Source: Hyphomonadaceae bacterium UKL13-1
Lineage (GTDB): Bacteria > Pseudomonadota > Alphaproteobacteria > Caulobacterales > Aquidulcibacteraceae
DNA length: 64,000 bases
Assembly: GCA_001602435.1 (NCBI GenBank)
Contig: CP012156.1
Coordinates: 1,570,001 to 1,634,000 of the forward strand
Direction of reading: 5' to 3'
Below are positions 35,890-45,785 of this stretch, in pieces (the stretch's first letter is position 1; every line of letters begins with the position of its first letter). The notes under the pieces were generated by a model, which saw nothing but the letters and a program-made list of their open reading frames with translations, did no database searches and was not told the origin of the DNA. The position numbers and the translations under genes are program-made.

Positions 35890-36840
35890 CTAGCCTAAGT
35901 GCTGGGTGCGAACGACGCGGGCGGTCTTGGCAGCGGAATCCAGAACCAATGTCTCGGTCACAAAGCCCTTGGACGTCGCCTTCACGCCAGCCACCAAGGC
36001 ACCATTGGTCACGCCTGTGGCAGAGAAGACCACGTCGGTGGAGACCAATTCGTCCAATTGATAGGTACGGCTAAAGTCGGTGATGCCGATCCGGCGGGCG
36101 CGGCCCTTTTCGTCCTCATTGCGGAAAACCAGACGACCTTGGAATTGCCCACCAACGCATTTGAGGGCTGCTGCTGCCAACACGCCTTCGGGTGCGCCGC
36201 CTTGGCCCAAATAGAGGTCGATCCCGGTTTCGGGGTCTGTCGTATAGATAACGCCAGCAACATCGCCATCAGTGATCAAATGGACCCGCGCGCCAACCGA
36301 ACGCAAGCTTTCGATAATGCCGCTATGGCGCGGACGGTCGAGGACGCAAACGCCAATCTCTTGCGGCTCAACGCCTTTGGCCTTGGCCAAAGCGATGACG
36401 TTTTCCGCTGGCGTACGGTCAATATCCACAACACCCAAGGGCAGACCGGGGCCAACCGCGATTTTGTCCATATAGGTGTCTGGTGCATATAAGAGCCCGC
36501 CCTTCGGCGCGATGGCCAAAACGGCCAAGGCATTGGGCATGGCTTTTGCCGTCAAAGTTGTGCCTTCCAACGGATCGAGCGCAATATCAAACTCCGCGCC
36601 TTCACCAGTCCCGACTTCCTCGCCGATATAGAGCATGGGCGCTTCATCGCGCTCGCCCTCACCGATCACAACGCGACCTTTCATGGCGATGGCGTTGAGG
36701 CCCGTCCGCATGGCGTCCACAGCCAATTGATCGGCGGCTTTTTCGTCACCCCGACCAATGCCACGATAGGAAGCAATGGCGGCGGCCTCCGTAGCTGCCA
36801 AAGCACCTGCGGCGATATCAGGAGGAAGGTTTACGGTCAT
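35890..36840 (-). CDS. glpX: Class II fructose-1,6-bisphosphatase
   Basis: 316 residues. Gluconeogenic hydrolysis of fructose 1,6-bisphosphate. Seen: GRGDEKAADQLAVDAM, VVIGEGERDEAPMLYIGEEVG and DIALDPLEGTT (metal and phosphate site), then VGGQFQGRLVFRNEDE. The ATG at 36840 gives a normal N-terminus; the frame is open to 36888. It lies between hom and recJ, the usual alphaproteobacterial order. Confidence 0.96.
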   Translation of the reverse strand: MTVNLPPDIAAGALAATEAAAIASYRGIGRGDEKAADQLAVDAMRTGLNAIAMKGRVVIGEGERDEAPMLYIGEEVGTGEGAEFDIALDPLEGTTLTAKAMPNALAVLAIAPKGGLLYAPDTYMDKIAVGPGLPLGVVDIDRTPAENVIALAKAKGVEPQEIGVCVLDRPRHSGIIESLRSVGARVHLITDGDVAGVIYTTDPETGIDLYLGQGGAPEGVLAAAALKCVGGQFQGRLVFRNEDEKGRARRIGITDFSRTYQLDELVSTDVVFSATGVTNGALVAGVKATSKGFVTETLVLDSAAKTARVVRTQHLG

Positions 36841-36888
36841 ACAGGGTCCAACTTTACTAAAGATCAGGAATAGGCCGAATGGCCTCAA

Positions 36889-38160
36889 TTAGTCTTCCAG
36901 AGGCATCAAGACAGGTGCCTCAACGAGGACATCCAGTCGAGAAAGCTCAGCCAAGGCGTCCAACAAATCCTGTTCGGCCATGGGCTGGGTGGTCAGCACG
37001 ATGGGTACACGCGCTGCATCTTCGGGGGGCTTTTGCAGGAAGCTTTCGATGGAAACAAGGTGTTTTGCCAGCGTATCGGTGATTTTCGCGATGGTTCCAG
37101 CCCGATCAGGGACGCGCAGACGAACATAAAATTTCGAGTTCGCCAAAAGCCCACCCGTGGCTGCGGTCAATTGATTGGCTTGACCTGGGCCAGAGAACAC
37201 GGGGCGGGAATCTTCATGCGACAAGTCGATCAAATCGCCAGCCACGGCCGAAGCGGTCGGACCCGCACCAGCGCCTGCCCCGACAAGTGACAGGCGCCCC
37301 ACTGGGTCTGCATCAATCACCACAGCATTCAACGGGCCATTGACGCGGGCAATCGGATGATCTTGCGCCAGCAAAGTTGGACGCACCGATTGAATGACAC
37401 TGTCTCCCACGCGGGCAGCTTTGGCCAACAATTTCACACGGCGGCCCAAGAATTTGGCGCTTTCCAAATCAATCGGCTCAATCGCTTGAATGCCTTCCAG
37501 ACGCAGCGCTTTAAAGTTCGGCGCGCCACCAAAAGCAATGGCGGACAGAATGGCGAGCTTATGACCCGCGTCGGCCCCAGAGACATCAAGCGTTGGATCG
37601 GCTTCGGCATAGCCCAAGCGCTGCGCATCTGCCAGAACGTCGCCAAAGCTGCGCCCGGTCAGGTCCATCTCCGTCAGGATGTAGTTGCAGGTGCCATTCA
37701 AAACGCCACTGACTGCCGAAATGTGATTGGCGGCCAAGCCTTCACGCAAGGCCTTGATGACGGGGATGCCACCCGCAACGGCCGCTTCATAGCGAATTTC
37801 TGCGCCATTTTTGGCTGCGAGGGCGGCCAGCGCTGCCCCATGTTCTGCCAACAGCGCCTTATTGGCGGTGACAACATGCTTGCCAGCCGAAAGCGCAGCT
37901 TCCACGGCAGCCTTGGCACTGCCTTCAGAACCGCCCATCAGTTCGACAAACACATCAATGTCTGGGCTTTTCGCCAGCGCCACCGGATCATCAAACCAAG
38001 CAATGTCGGAAATATCGACCTCGCGCGTCCGCCCTCTGGTACGGGCCGAAACGCCTGTGACTTTCACGGTCGACGCCAAGGGCCCCTGCCCGTATGCCAG
38101 CTTCAAAAGCCCGCCACCAACTGTGCCGAGGCCGGCGATCCCAATTCTCAAGACACCCAT
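36889..38160 (-). CDS. hom: Homoserine dehydrogenase
   Basis: 423 residues. Reduces aspartate semialdehyde to homoserine for threonine and methionine. N-terminal Rossmann motif GIAGLGTVGGGLLKL, NKALLAEHG, the catalytic region GVLNGTCNYILTEM and ADPTLDVSGADAGHKLAILSA, and a C-terminal ACT domain (VRLRVPDRAGTIAKITDTLA) for feedback control. 48 nt upstream of glpX. Confidence 0.97.
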   Translation of the reverse strand: MGVLRIGIAGLGTVGGGLLKLAYGQGPLASTVKVTGVSARTRGRTREVDISDIAWFDDPVALAKSPDIDVFVELMGGSEGSAKAAVEAALSAGKHVVTANKALLAEHGAALAALAAKNGAEIRYEAAVAGGIPVIKALREGLAANHISAVSGVLNGTCNYILTEMDLTGRSFGDVLADAQRLGYAEADPTLDVSGADAGHKLAILSAIAFGGAPNFKALRLEGIQAIEPIDLESAKFLGRRVKLLAKAARVGDSVIQSVRPTLLAQDHPIARVNGPLNAVVIDADPVGRLSLVGAGAGAGPTASAVAGDLIDLSHEDSRPVFSGPGQANQLTAATGGLLANSKFYVRLRVPDRAGTIAKITDTLAKHLVSIESFLQKPPEDAARVPIVLTTQPMAEQDLLDALAELSRLDVLVEAPVLMPLED

Positions 38161-38218
38161 GTAAAACTCTCTATCAGGCCCAATGGCCCGTTGATGACGA
38201 CACTTGAGCAGTGCAAGC

Positions 38219-39412
38219 CTAAAGCGACCCGCTCTCCTCGGTCAAAAACTTCCGAACCGCGCGCGCGGCTTGGCGAATTCGTTGCTCATTCTCTACCAGA
38301 GCAATGCGGACATATTCGTCGCCATATTCACCAAAGCCTGCCCCCGGGGCGACCGCGACGCCAGCCTTTTCCACCAATCTTTTGGAGAATTCAACTGAAC
38401 CGAGGCCGCGGAATTTTTCTGGGATCAAAGACCAAGCAAACATAGACGCCTGGGGTTCCGGCACGTTCCAGCCTGCGCGCGAAAATGAGTCGATCAGCGC
38501 ATCGCGGCGCGCCTTATAAATGCCCCGCATCTCAGCCACACAATCTTGCGGCCCATTCAGGGCTTCCACCGCTGCAACCTGCACCGGGGTGTAAGCCCCA
38601 TAGTCCAGATAGGATTTGACCCGCGCCAAGGCTGCAATCACGCGTTCATTGCCTAAGGCAAAGCCAACGCGGAAACCGGCCATGGAATAGGTCTTCGACA
38701 ATGTATTGACCTCCACCACCACATCCTTGGCACCTTCAACTTGCAGGATGCTGGGGGGCGGCTTGGATTCGTCAAAATAGATTTCCGAATAGGCCATGTC
38801 GGAGATCACCAGCATATTGTGCTTTTTAGCGAGCGCGACGACTTCTTTATAATAGTCGAGCTCAACCACTTGAGCAGTTGGGTTGGCTGGATAGCAGACG
38901 ATCATCGCAATGGGCGGCGGCACGGAGTGGCGAACTGCCCGGCTAATGCCAGCCAAATATTGTTCGGGACTATGGGCCTCAATCGAGCGAATAACGCCAC
39001 CGGCCATGATGAACCCAAACGCATGGATCGGATAAGACGGATTGGGCGCAATGACCACATCGCCGGGCGCACAAATGGCTTGCGCCAAATTGGCAAAGCC
39101 TTCCTTCGAGCCCAATGTGGCGACAATCTCGGTGTCTGGATTGAGCTTGACGCCAAATCGGCGGTCATAATAGCCCGCCATCGCACGACGCAGGCCCGGA
39201 ATACCGCGCGACGCCGAGTAGCGGTTGCTGCGGGGCTTACGCGCCGTTTCAACCAATTTTTCAACAATATGTTCTGGCACGGGCAAATCAGGATTGCCCA
39301 TACCAAAGTCGATTATATCGGTGCCTGTTGCCCGCAGGCGGGCTTTGAGTTTGTTGACTTCCTCAAACACATATGGCGGGAGGCGCTTAATCTTATAAAA
39401 ATCGCCGATCAT
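38219..39412 (-). CDS. alaC: Alanine / LL-diaminopimelate-type aminotransferase
   Basis: 397-residue fold-type I PLP aminotransferase. Seen: IDFGMGNPDLPVPEHIV, YSASRGIPGLRRAMAGYY, PSYPIHAFGF, CYPANPTAQVV, and the PLP lysine in TLSKTYSMAGFRVGF. This group is often labelled LL-diaminopimelate aminotransferase, but proteins like it next to hom in proteobacteria are usually AlaC-type transaminases making alanine; the sequence alone cannot decide. The ATG at 39412 is chosen; a GTG at 39433 is an alternative. Upstream of hom by 58 nt. Confidence 0.9.
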   Translation of the reverse strand: MIGDFYKIKRLPPYVFEEVNKLKARLRATGTDIIDFGMGNPDLPVPEHIVEKLVETARKPRSNRYSASRGIPGLRRAMAGYYDRRFGVKLNPDTEIVATLGSKEGFANLAQAICAPGDVVIAPNPSYPIHAFGFIMAGGVIRSIEAHSPEQYLAGISRAVRHSVPPPIAMIVCYPANPTAQVVELDYYKEVVALAKKHNMLVISDMAYSEIYFDESKPPPSILQVEGAKDVVVEVNTLSKTYSMAGFRVGFALGNERVIAALARVKSYLDYGAYTPVQVAAVEALNGPQDCVAEMRGIYKARRDALIDSFSRAGWNVPEPQASMFAWSLIPEKFRGLGSVEFSKRLVEKAGVAVAPGAGFGEYGDEYVRIALVENEQRIRQAARAVRKFLTEESGSL

Positions 39413-39483
39413 GGCGGAAAACCTTTTTATCACTTGGGACCTTATGGCCCCTTTTATCAGGGTAGATGCTCTATCGCGCGAAA

Positions 39484-39957
39484 CTAGGTTGGAGGCAGAC
39501 GCGCGATGTCCGCCTCCATTTTAGCTCGTGCGGCTGCCGCCCAAGCGTCGGACTCCGCGTTGGTTTGGGTGGTCTGAGCTGAGGCAGTATTTGTCTCAAT
39601 CGCTTGCTTTTCAGCCTTTGCCCAAGTCTGATCGATCTCACCGGCAGCAACTGGCTTGGAACCGGGATTGGCTTGCATAATCTTAGCATCAGCCTGCAAA
39701 CCTGCCTGCAAATCGGCCCAAGACTTTTGGCTTGGCAAATTTGTTGGGGCGTCTGGGATCTTACTTAAATCTGGATAGTCACCGGGCTTCAGGACGGCAC
39801 TGGCGGAGCGGATCGTGTCGGGCAAAAAACCTTCCTCTTGGCCGAGCGTCTGACACGCACCGAGCGGCAGGACAATGAGCCCCAGCGCGAGCATCATCGG
39901 CACGCGCCCGATCAGGCGTAGGCGTTGGACGTTGGCTGGTGTCGCTTTCATCGGCAT
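39484..39957 (-). CDS. Hypothetical lipoprotein, Ala/Gln-rich
   Basis: 157 residues. Signal peptide with hydrophobic core VPMMLALGLIVLPLGAC and lipobox LGAC, so it is lipidated near Cys34. The mature part is polar, predicted helical at the C-terminus (TWAKAEKQAIETN.. SDAWAAAARAKMEADIARLP). No family recognised. The start at 39957 has AGGAAAG upstream; a second ATG at 39951 is possible. Divergent from phaC. Confidence 0.75.
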   Translation of the reverse strand: MPMKATPANVQRLRLIGRVPMMLALGLIVLPLGACQTLGQEEGFLPDTIRSASAVLKPGDYPDLSKIPDAPTNLPSQKSWADLQAGLQADAKIMQANPGSKPVAAGEIDQTWAKAEKQAIETNTASAQTTQTNAESDAWAAAARAKMEADIARLPPT

Positions 39958-40177
39958 CGCCGCAGCACTTTCCTGTGTCACATCAAGGGGAGCGGCAGTG
40001 CATCCCGATCTAAACGCGTCATGTTGCCGCTCAAGGTTTAGAGCCATAAGCAGTGGAAGTTCCAACCGCAAATCGCTACAGTGTTTTATTGCGCCGCTGC
40101 GGTGTTTGCTGCAAGGCAAAGAGTGCATAATTTCATGATAATCGCGGCGAATTGGCAGAAATGATGGGGCACTGATA

Positions 40178-42088
40178 ATGGCTAAACACAAAACGGATGG
40201 CCAAGATGCGGAGAAGGCCCGTCAAAGCTCTGCTGCAGAGGCTCCGCCGCCCAAGGCCAACGAGGCCGCGAGCTTAATGGATGCCTTGCAGGCCCAGAAT
40301 CTTGAGAGCCTCGAAACCCTCACGCGGAACCTCGGCGATGCGGTTAGCCGCATGGGCGCACTGGGTGCAACCGCTGTGGATGGCGTCATGGCTGAGGATG
40401 CGCGGCCCTTGCGTGCAGACCCGTACGGCCTTGCCCCTTATGCCGCCGATGTGGCGACACGCCTTGCCGGCAATCCCGAAAAGCTCATGGCTGCCCATCA
40501 ACAATTGTGGCAGGGCTTTGCGGAAATCTGGGCGGACTCGATCAAGTCCAGTCTCGGAGATGGCACGACGGAGGCTAAGCCAGACCCAAAATATACCGAT
40601 AAGCGCTTTGCCGATCCCGATTGGCACAATCTGCCCATGTTTAATCTTATCCAGAAAACCTATTTGCACACCGCCAATTGGTTCACGGGTCTGATCGATC
40701 AAGTCGATGGCATTGACGATATGACGCGCCGCAAGGCGACTTTCTTCAACAAGCAATTTGCCGATGCCTTTGCGCCCTCCAATTTTCTGATGACCAACCC
40801 GGTCGCGCTGCGCGAAGCACTGCGCACGGGCGGGCAAAGCGTCGTGCGCGGTCTGGCCAATCTCGAACAAGACCTCAAGCGCGGCCAAGGCCGGTTGACC
40901 CCGGCGCAAGTGGATGAGCGGCCGTTTAAGATTGGCGAGAATATCGCCATCACGCCGGGCAAAGTCATTCATCGCGGTGAGATCCTCGAGATCATTCAAT
41001 ATGATCCCGTGACTCCAACCGTTTTTGCGACGCCCATCCTCTTCTTCCCGCCTTGGATCAATAAATTCTACATTCTGGACATGCGCCAGGATAATTCCAT
41101 GGTGAAATGGCTGACCGAGCAAGGCCACAGCGTGTTTGTCGTCTCTTGGCTCAATCCCGGTGTCGAGCATGCCGAAAAGACGTTTGAGGATTATTCCCGT
41201 CTGGGCATTTATGAAGCGCTCGACGTCGTCACCAAGGCCACGGGACAGGATAAGGTCAATACGGTCGGCTATTGTATTGGCGGCACGCTTCTGGCCTCGA
41301 CGATGGCCGTGATGGCCCAGACTGGCGACAAACGGATCAATTCGGCCACGTTCTTTGCTTCTCAGTCTGACTTTGAAGAAGCTGGCGATTTGAAGGTCTT
41401 CACCGATGATGCCGCCATCCAATATATCAAGGATGAGATTGAACATGCGGGCGGGGTCTTGGATGCCACGGTCATGGGCGAGACGTTCAATTTCTTGCGC
41501 GCCAATGACCTCGTCTGGTCGTTTGTGGTCAATAATTATCTGATGGGCAAAGACCCCAAGCCCTTTGATCTTCTGTTCTGGAATGCAGACCAGACACGCA
41601 TGCCAAAAGCCCTGCACCTCTACTATCTGGACAATTTCTACCGGCAGAACCGGTTAGGACGCGGCGAGATGACCCTTTCGGGCTATCGCCTCAACCTCAA
41701 AGACGTGGAGACGCCGATTTATATGCAGTCCTCGAAAGAGGATCATATCGCGCCTTGGCGGTCGATTTATCGCGGCGCGAAGCTGTTTGGCGGCCCAGTA
41801 CGGATGATCCTTGCAGGATCTGGCCATATTGCAGGCGTGATCAATCACCCTGAAGCTAAGAAATATCAGCATTGGTTACCGCCCGAAACCATGACCGACC
41901 TGCCAGATACGTCTGATCAATGGCAGGCGAAACTGGTGGAATTTAAAGGCTCGTGGTGGCCCGATTGGGCCAAGTGGTTGGGCGAACGCTCTGGCGCACA
42001 AGTGCCTGCCCGCGTGCCCGGTGACGGGGGTGTAAAAGTAATCGGCGATGCGCCCGGGACCTATGTGCTGGTAAAATCGTCGGACTAA
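40178..42088 (+). CDS. phaC: Class I poly(3-hydroxyalkanoate) synthase
   Basis: 636 residues. Polymerises 3-hydroxyacyl-CoA into storage polyester granules. An alpha/beta-hydrolase fold with the lipase-like box GYCIGGT (nucleophile Cys366), the catalytic Asp in SSKEDHIAPW and the His in AGSGHIAGVI. The N-terminal extension of about 30 residues is Ala/Lys/Glu-rich. phaA/phaB and phasins are not adjacent. Class I is supported by size and the absence of a phaE. Confidence 0.97.
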   Translation: MAKHKTDGQDAEKARQSSAAEAPPPKANEAASLMDALQAQNLESLETLTRNLGDAVSRMGALGATAVDGVMAEDARPLRADPYGLAPYAADVATRLAGNPEKLMAAHQQLWQGFAEIWADSIKSSLGDGTTEAKPDPKYTDKRFADPDWHNLPMFNLIQKTYLHTANWFTGLIDQVDGIDDMTRRKATFFNKQFADAFAPSNFLMTNPVALREALRTGGQSVVRGLANLEQDLKRGQGRLTPAQVDERPFKIGENIAITPGKVIHRGEILEIIQYDPVTPTVFATPILFFPPWINKFYILDMRQDNSMVKWLTEQGHSVFVVSWLNPGVEHAEKTFEDYSRLGIYEALDVVTKATGQDKVNTVGYCIGGTLLASTMAVMAQTGDKRINSATFFASQSDFEEAGDLKVFTDDAAIQYIKDEIEHAGGVLDATVMGETFNFLRANDLVWSFVVNNYLMGKDPKPFDLLFWNADQTRMPKALHLYYLDNFYRQNRLGRGEMTLSGYRLNLKDVETPIYMQSSKEDHIAPWRSIYRGAKLFGGPVRMILAGSGHIAGVINHPEAKKYQHWLPPETMTDLPDTSDQWQAKLVEFKGSWWPDWAKWLGERSGAQVPARVPGDGGVKVIGDAPGTYVLVKSSD

Positions 42089-42163
42089 GGTGCGGCGCTG
42101 GCCTGATCTCGCCTTAAACAGCCAATAGCAATCCGGCCCGAAGCTTCAGACGTAGATAGTCAC

Positions 42164-43657
42164 ATGCAACTTGCCCAATCTGGCCCTAACCCGCCTGTGC
42201 GCCCGTCCCTTGTCTGGTTTCGCGAAGACTTGCGGATAGATGATCACCCGGCTTTAGCGGCAGCTGCTCAAGCTGGCCCAGTCTGCGCTGTCTATATTCT
42301 CGAAGAGGGTGCGGATTTAGGTCGGCCCTTAGGTGGCGCGTTGAAGTGGTGGCTGCATCACAGCCTCACAAGCCTACTGGCAAGCCTTGCTGAGCACGGC
42401 ATCGAACTGATCCTGTTACGGGGCGATCCGCGCCAATTGATACCCGCCCTCGCTAAATCCTTGGATGCCGAGTCCGTCCATTGGAACCGGCGCTATTATG
42501 CTTGGTCGCGGCCTGTCGATGCCGCCATCAAAGCCGACTTGACAGGCTTAGGCGTCCAAGTCGGCACGCATAAAGCCTATGTTCTGACCGAACCTTGGGA
42601 GATCAAGACCGGTTCTGGCGGCAATTTCAAAGTCTTCACGCCGTTTTTTAGAGCAGCCCAATCCAGTTGTGACGCGTGGGCCGAGCATGCGGCCCCTGCC
42701 CCAAAGCTCACGGGTTGCACATCCTCCCAGATAAATTCAGCAGCCTTGGACGACTGGGACCTGTTGCCGATAGCACCCGATTGGTCTGGTGGCCTATCTC
42801 AGACTTGGCGGCCTGGAGAGGTTGGCGCGCACAAGCGGCTCAAGCACTTTATCGACAAGGCGCTACTCGGCTATGGCGATGGACGGAATATCCCAAGTAA
42901 ACCAGCGACTTCGTTTCTCTCGCCACATTTGCACTTTGGTGAAATCTCCATCCGTCGCGTTTGGAATGCAGCCCGTACAGCCATGCGCGCCAATCCGGCC
43001 CTACAAGCAGATGGCCAAGTCTTTTTGTCTGAACTTGGATGGCGAGAGTTTTCGACCCAATTGATTTATCATTATGAAGACTTCCCGCAGGAAAGCTGGA
43101 AAGAGGCCTTCCGCAGCTTCCCATGGAAAAATGATTCATCCGCTCTGCGGGCTTGGCAAAGCGGACAAACAGGTTACCCCATTGTGGACGCAGGTATGCG
43201 TCAATTATGGAAGACAGGTTGGATGCATAATCGGGTTCGCATGATTGTCGCCTCCTTCTTGGTGAAGCATTTGTTGCAAGATTGGCGCGCGGGTGAAGCT
43301 TGGTTCTGGGATACGTTGGTGGATGCCGATGTCGCCAATAATGCGGCTGGTTGGCAATGGGTTGCGGGCTGTGGCGCAGATGCTGCGCCCTATTTCCGTA
43401 TCTTCAACCCAATGTCGCAAGGCGAGAAGTTTGACCCAGATGGCCACTATGTTCGCACATGGGTGCCAGAACTGGCAAAACTACCCAACAAATATCTACA
43501 CCGCCCGTTTGAAGCGCCAACTGAAATCTTGCGGCTTTCTGGCGTTCATCTCGGGCGCACCTATCCGCTTCCCATCGTCAATCATGAAAAAGGCCGCAAG
43601 CAGGCACTCGATGCCCTCGCCAGCCTCAAGCAGACCCATTCTGGAGACCTAGTATGA
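42164..43657 (+). CDS. phrB: Deoxyribodipyrimidine photolyase
   Basis: 497-residue CPD class I photolyase. The N-terminal antenna domain begins LVWFREDLRIDDHPALAAA. The FAD domain includes GYGDGRNIPSKPATSFLSPHLHFGEIS, WREFSTQLIYHYED and the hallmark GYPIVDAGMRQLWKTGWMHNR, then DADVANNAAGWQWVAGCGADAAPYFRIFNP. Repairs UV cyclobutane dimers using blue light. First gene of a four-gene overlapping operon with the FAD oxidoreductase, DUF1365 and cfa. Confidence 0.97.
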   Translation: MQLAQSGPNPPVRPSLVWFREDLRIDDHPALAAAAQAGPVCAVYILEEGADLGRPLGGALKWWLHHSLTSLLASLAEHGIELILLRGDPRQLIPALAKSLDAESVHWNRRYYAWSRPVDAAIKADLTGLGVQVGTHKAYVLTEPWEIKTGSGGNFKVFTPFFRAAQSSCDAWAEHAAPAPKLTGCTSSQINSAALDDWDLLPIAPDWSGGLSQTWRPGEVGAHKRLKHFIDKALLGYGDGRNIPSKPATSFLSPHLHFGEISIRRVWNAARTAMRANPALQADGQVFLSELGWREFSTQLIYHYEDFPQESWKEAFRSFPWKNDSSALRAWQSGQTGYPIVDAGMRQLWKTGWMHNRVRMIVASFLVKHLLQDWRAGEAWFWDTLVDADVANNAAGWQWVAGCGADAAPYFRIFNPMSQGEKFDPDGHYVRTWVPELAKLPNKYLHRPFEAPTEILRLSGVHLGRTYPLPIVNHEKGRKQALDALASLKQTHSGDLV

Positions 43658-44994
43658 AGATCGCAATCATTGGCACAGGGATTACAGGACTGTCTGCCGC
43701 TTGGGCCCTGAAGGACCAGCATGACGTGACGTTGTTTGAGAAAGAAGGCCGCCTTGGCGGGCATTCCAACACCGTGACGGTTGATTATGACGGCAAGAAA
43801 CTCGACGTGGATACCGGATTCATTGTCTATAATGCGCTGAATTACCCCAATCTGATCGCCTTGTTTGAAGCCTTAAAGGTGCCGACACAGCAGTCGGACA
43901 TGAGCTTTTCCGTGCGCGATGGCCGCCCGGGCAGCGAATGGGGTTCTGACGGTGCGCCGGGCTATTTTGCGTGGAAGCGGAACGCGTTCGACCTCAATCA
44001 TTGGGCCCTTTTGGCCGATATGTTGCGCTTTAATTCCCAAGCCCAAAAAGATGTGCAGGACCCCATTTTGCATACCCTCTCGTTGGGCGACTATAGTGCG
44101 CGGCTGGGCCTGTCGCAGCGCTTTTTAGAGCGCTATCTGGTGCCAATGGGTGCCGCCATCTGGTCAACGCCTGAAACGGGCATGTTGGATTATCCCGCTG
44201 CAAGCTTTGTCCGCTTCTTCAACAATCACCGCCTCGTCCATTTTGAGCGACCCAATTGGCGCACGGTCACGGGTGGCTCACGCCGCTATGTCGAGAAGTT
44301 TTCAGAAAGCTTGGGCGACCGCGTTCATCTCAACGCGGCTGTTACCCAAGTTCGCCGCGATGCAAACGGTGTCGACGTGGTGGTTGGCGGGACCACGCAT
44401 CGCTTTGATGAAGTTGTTCTTGCTTGCCATTCCGACGAGGCGCTTGCCCTTTTGGCTGACGCTTCAGTGCAAGAGCGCGACATTTTAGGTGCGGTCCGCT
44501 ATGCGCCCAATGAAGCGATCTTGCACCGCGATGCCAGCTATATGCCGACCCGCAAAGCGGCTTGGGCGAGCTGGAATGTCTCGCGCGGCGATCCCGATGC
44601 GCCCATCGAGCTGACCTATTGGATGAACCGCCTGCAAGGCCAAGACGCCAATTGCCCGTTGTTTGTAACTTTGAACCCCGCCAAGCCAATTGATCCTGCG
44701 AACGTATTTGCCCGCTTCAATTATGCGCACCCGCAATTTGACGCACCAGCGGCAAAGGCCCAACGGCAAATCCTGTCGATTCAAGGCGTCAATAAAACGT
44801 GGTTTGCAGGTGCTTGGCAGGGTTATGGTTTCCACGAAGATGGCTTGCGGGCCGGACTGCGGGTGGCTCTGAAACTGGGTGGGCAGATCCCTTGGACATT
44901 TGTGGATGACGATATTGTGCGCGATGCACCCCAATCGTCCACAAAAACGGATACACAAGGTGCCTCTGTCTTAGAAGCAGAACCCGCCCTGTGA
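43654..44994 (+). CDS. FAD-dependent oxidoreductase (COG2907 type)
   Basis: 446 residues. N-terminal dinucleotide-binding motif IAIIGTGITGLSAAWAL and GRLGGHSNTVTVDYDGKKLDVDTGFIVYN, as in the amine-oxidase/phytoene-desaturase-like family COG2907. C-terminal FAD-contacting TWFAGAWQGYGFHEDGLRAG. The substrate is not established; the constant association with DUF1365 and a cyclopropane-fatty-acid synthase points to modification of membrane acyl chains (inference). Overlaps phrB and DUF1365 by 4 nt each. Confidence 0.93.
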   Translation: MKIAIIGTGITGLSAAWALKDQHDVTLFEKEGRLGGHSNTVTVDYDGKKLDVDTGFIVYNALNYPNLIALFEALKVPTQQSDMSFSVRDGRPGSEWGSDGAPGYFAWKRNAFDLNHWALLADMLRFNSQAQKDVQDPILHTLSLGDYSARLGLSQRFLERYLVPMGAAIWSTPETGMLDYPAASFVRFFNNHRLVHFERPNWRTVTGGSRRYVEKFSESLGDRVHLNAAVTQVRRDANGVDVVVGGTTHRFDEVVLACHSDEALALLADASVQERDILGAVRYAPNEAILHRDASYMPTRKAAWASWNVSRGDPDAPIELTYWMNRLQGQDANCPLFVTLNPAKPIDPANVFARFNYAHPQFDAPAAKAQRQILSIQGVNKTWFAGAWQGYGFHEDGLRAGLRVALKLGGQIPWTFVDDDIVRDAPQSSTKTDTQGASVLEAEPAL

Positions 44995-45785
44995 CAGACA
45001 TGACCCATCCTGGCTTGATGCGCGGTCGGACCATTCACGTCCGATTTCAGCCGTTTGAGCATCGCTTGGCTTATGACCTCTATCAGGTCTTAATCAACGT
45101 CGATGACCCCGGCAGCCAAGTTCGTGGCCTTAAATGGATGGCGCATAATCGGTTTGCGCCCTTGGCCTTTTACGACAAGGATCATGGCGACCGAACCGGT
45201 GCGCCCTTGCGGGGCTGGGTCGAGGCGCAATTGGCCGCGGCCAAGATCGCCTATGACGGTGGCCCCATCCATTTATTGACCTTCCCGCGTGTGCTGGGCT
45301 TTGTATTCAATCCAATCTCCGTTTTCTTGGCCTATCACCGCGACCTGAGTTTGGCAGCGGTGATTTATGAGGTGAACAACACCTTTGGCGAGACCCACAG
45401 CTATGTCGCCCCGGCCAGCGGCCAGATGGTTCAGCACCAAGAAGCCGACAAAATCTTCCACGTCTCGCCCTTCTTTGATGTATCTGGCCGCTATGCGTTT
45501 ACCCTGCGGACAAGTGGCGAGACCCTCTCCTTGACCATCGACAAGTTTTCAGATGCAGTTCGCGATCATCTGGCCACGCTGAAATTGCGTAGAGAGGCAA
45601 TGAACGACAAAAATCTGGCGCGAGCTTTTTTTGCCATCCCGTTCTTGACGTTCAAAGTTGTCTTAGGCATTCACTGGGAGGCCTTGAAATTATTAGTAAA
45701 AGGTGCACGCTACCACCACAAACCAAAACCTCCCATTGCCGCCAGTGTTGCCAGATTAAGCAGGATTCCATCGCCCCATGAGTGA
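44991..45785 (+). CDS. DUF1365 family protein
   Basis: 264 residues. Seen: RGRTIHVRFQPFEHRLAYDLY, HLLTFPRVLGFVFNPISVFL (the conserved FNPISV segment), YEVNNTFGETHSY and KIFHVSPFFDVSGRYAF, all typical of DUF1365. Function unknown; it regularly sits between a COG2907 FAD oxidoreductase and a Cfa-like methyltransferase, as here. Overlaps its neighbours by 4 and 8 nt. Confidence 0.93.
   Translation: MTDMTHPGLMRGRTIHVRFQPFEHRLAYDLYQVLINVDDPGSQVRGLKWMAHNRFAPLAFYDKDHGDRTGAPLRGWVEAQLAAAKIAYDGGPIHLLTFPRVLGFVFNPISVFLAYHRDLSLAAVIYEVNNTFGETHSYVAPASGQMVQHQEADKIFHVSPFFDVSGRYAFTLRTSGETLSLTIDKFSDAVRDHLATLKLRREAMNDKNLARAFFAIPFLTFKVVLGIHWEALKLLVKGARYHHKPKPPIAASVARLSRIPSPHE

Noticed and set aside
40274..41617. 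Long open frame (447 codons) opposite phaC
   Set aside because: It is the antisense of a well-conserved phaC with strong codon bias; composition is typical of a shadow frame.
42101..42140. TGATCT upstream of phrB as an RpoE-ChrR -35 element
   Set aside because: No TAAGA-like -10 element at the right distance; the match is only 5 of 6 bases in one box.
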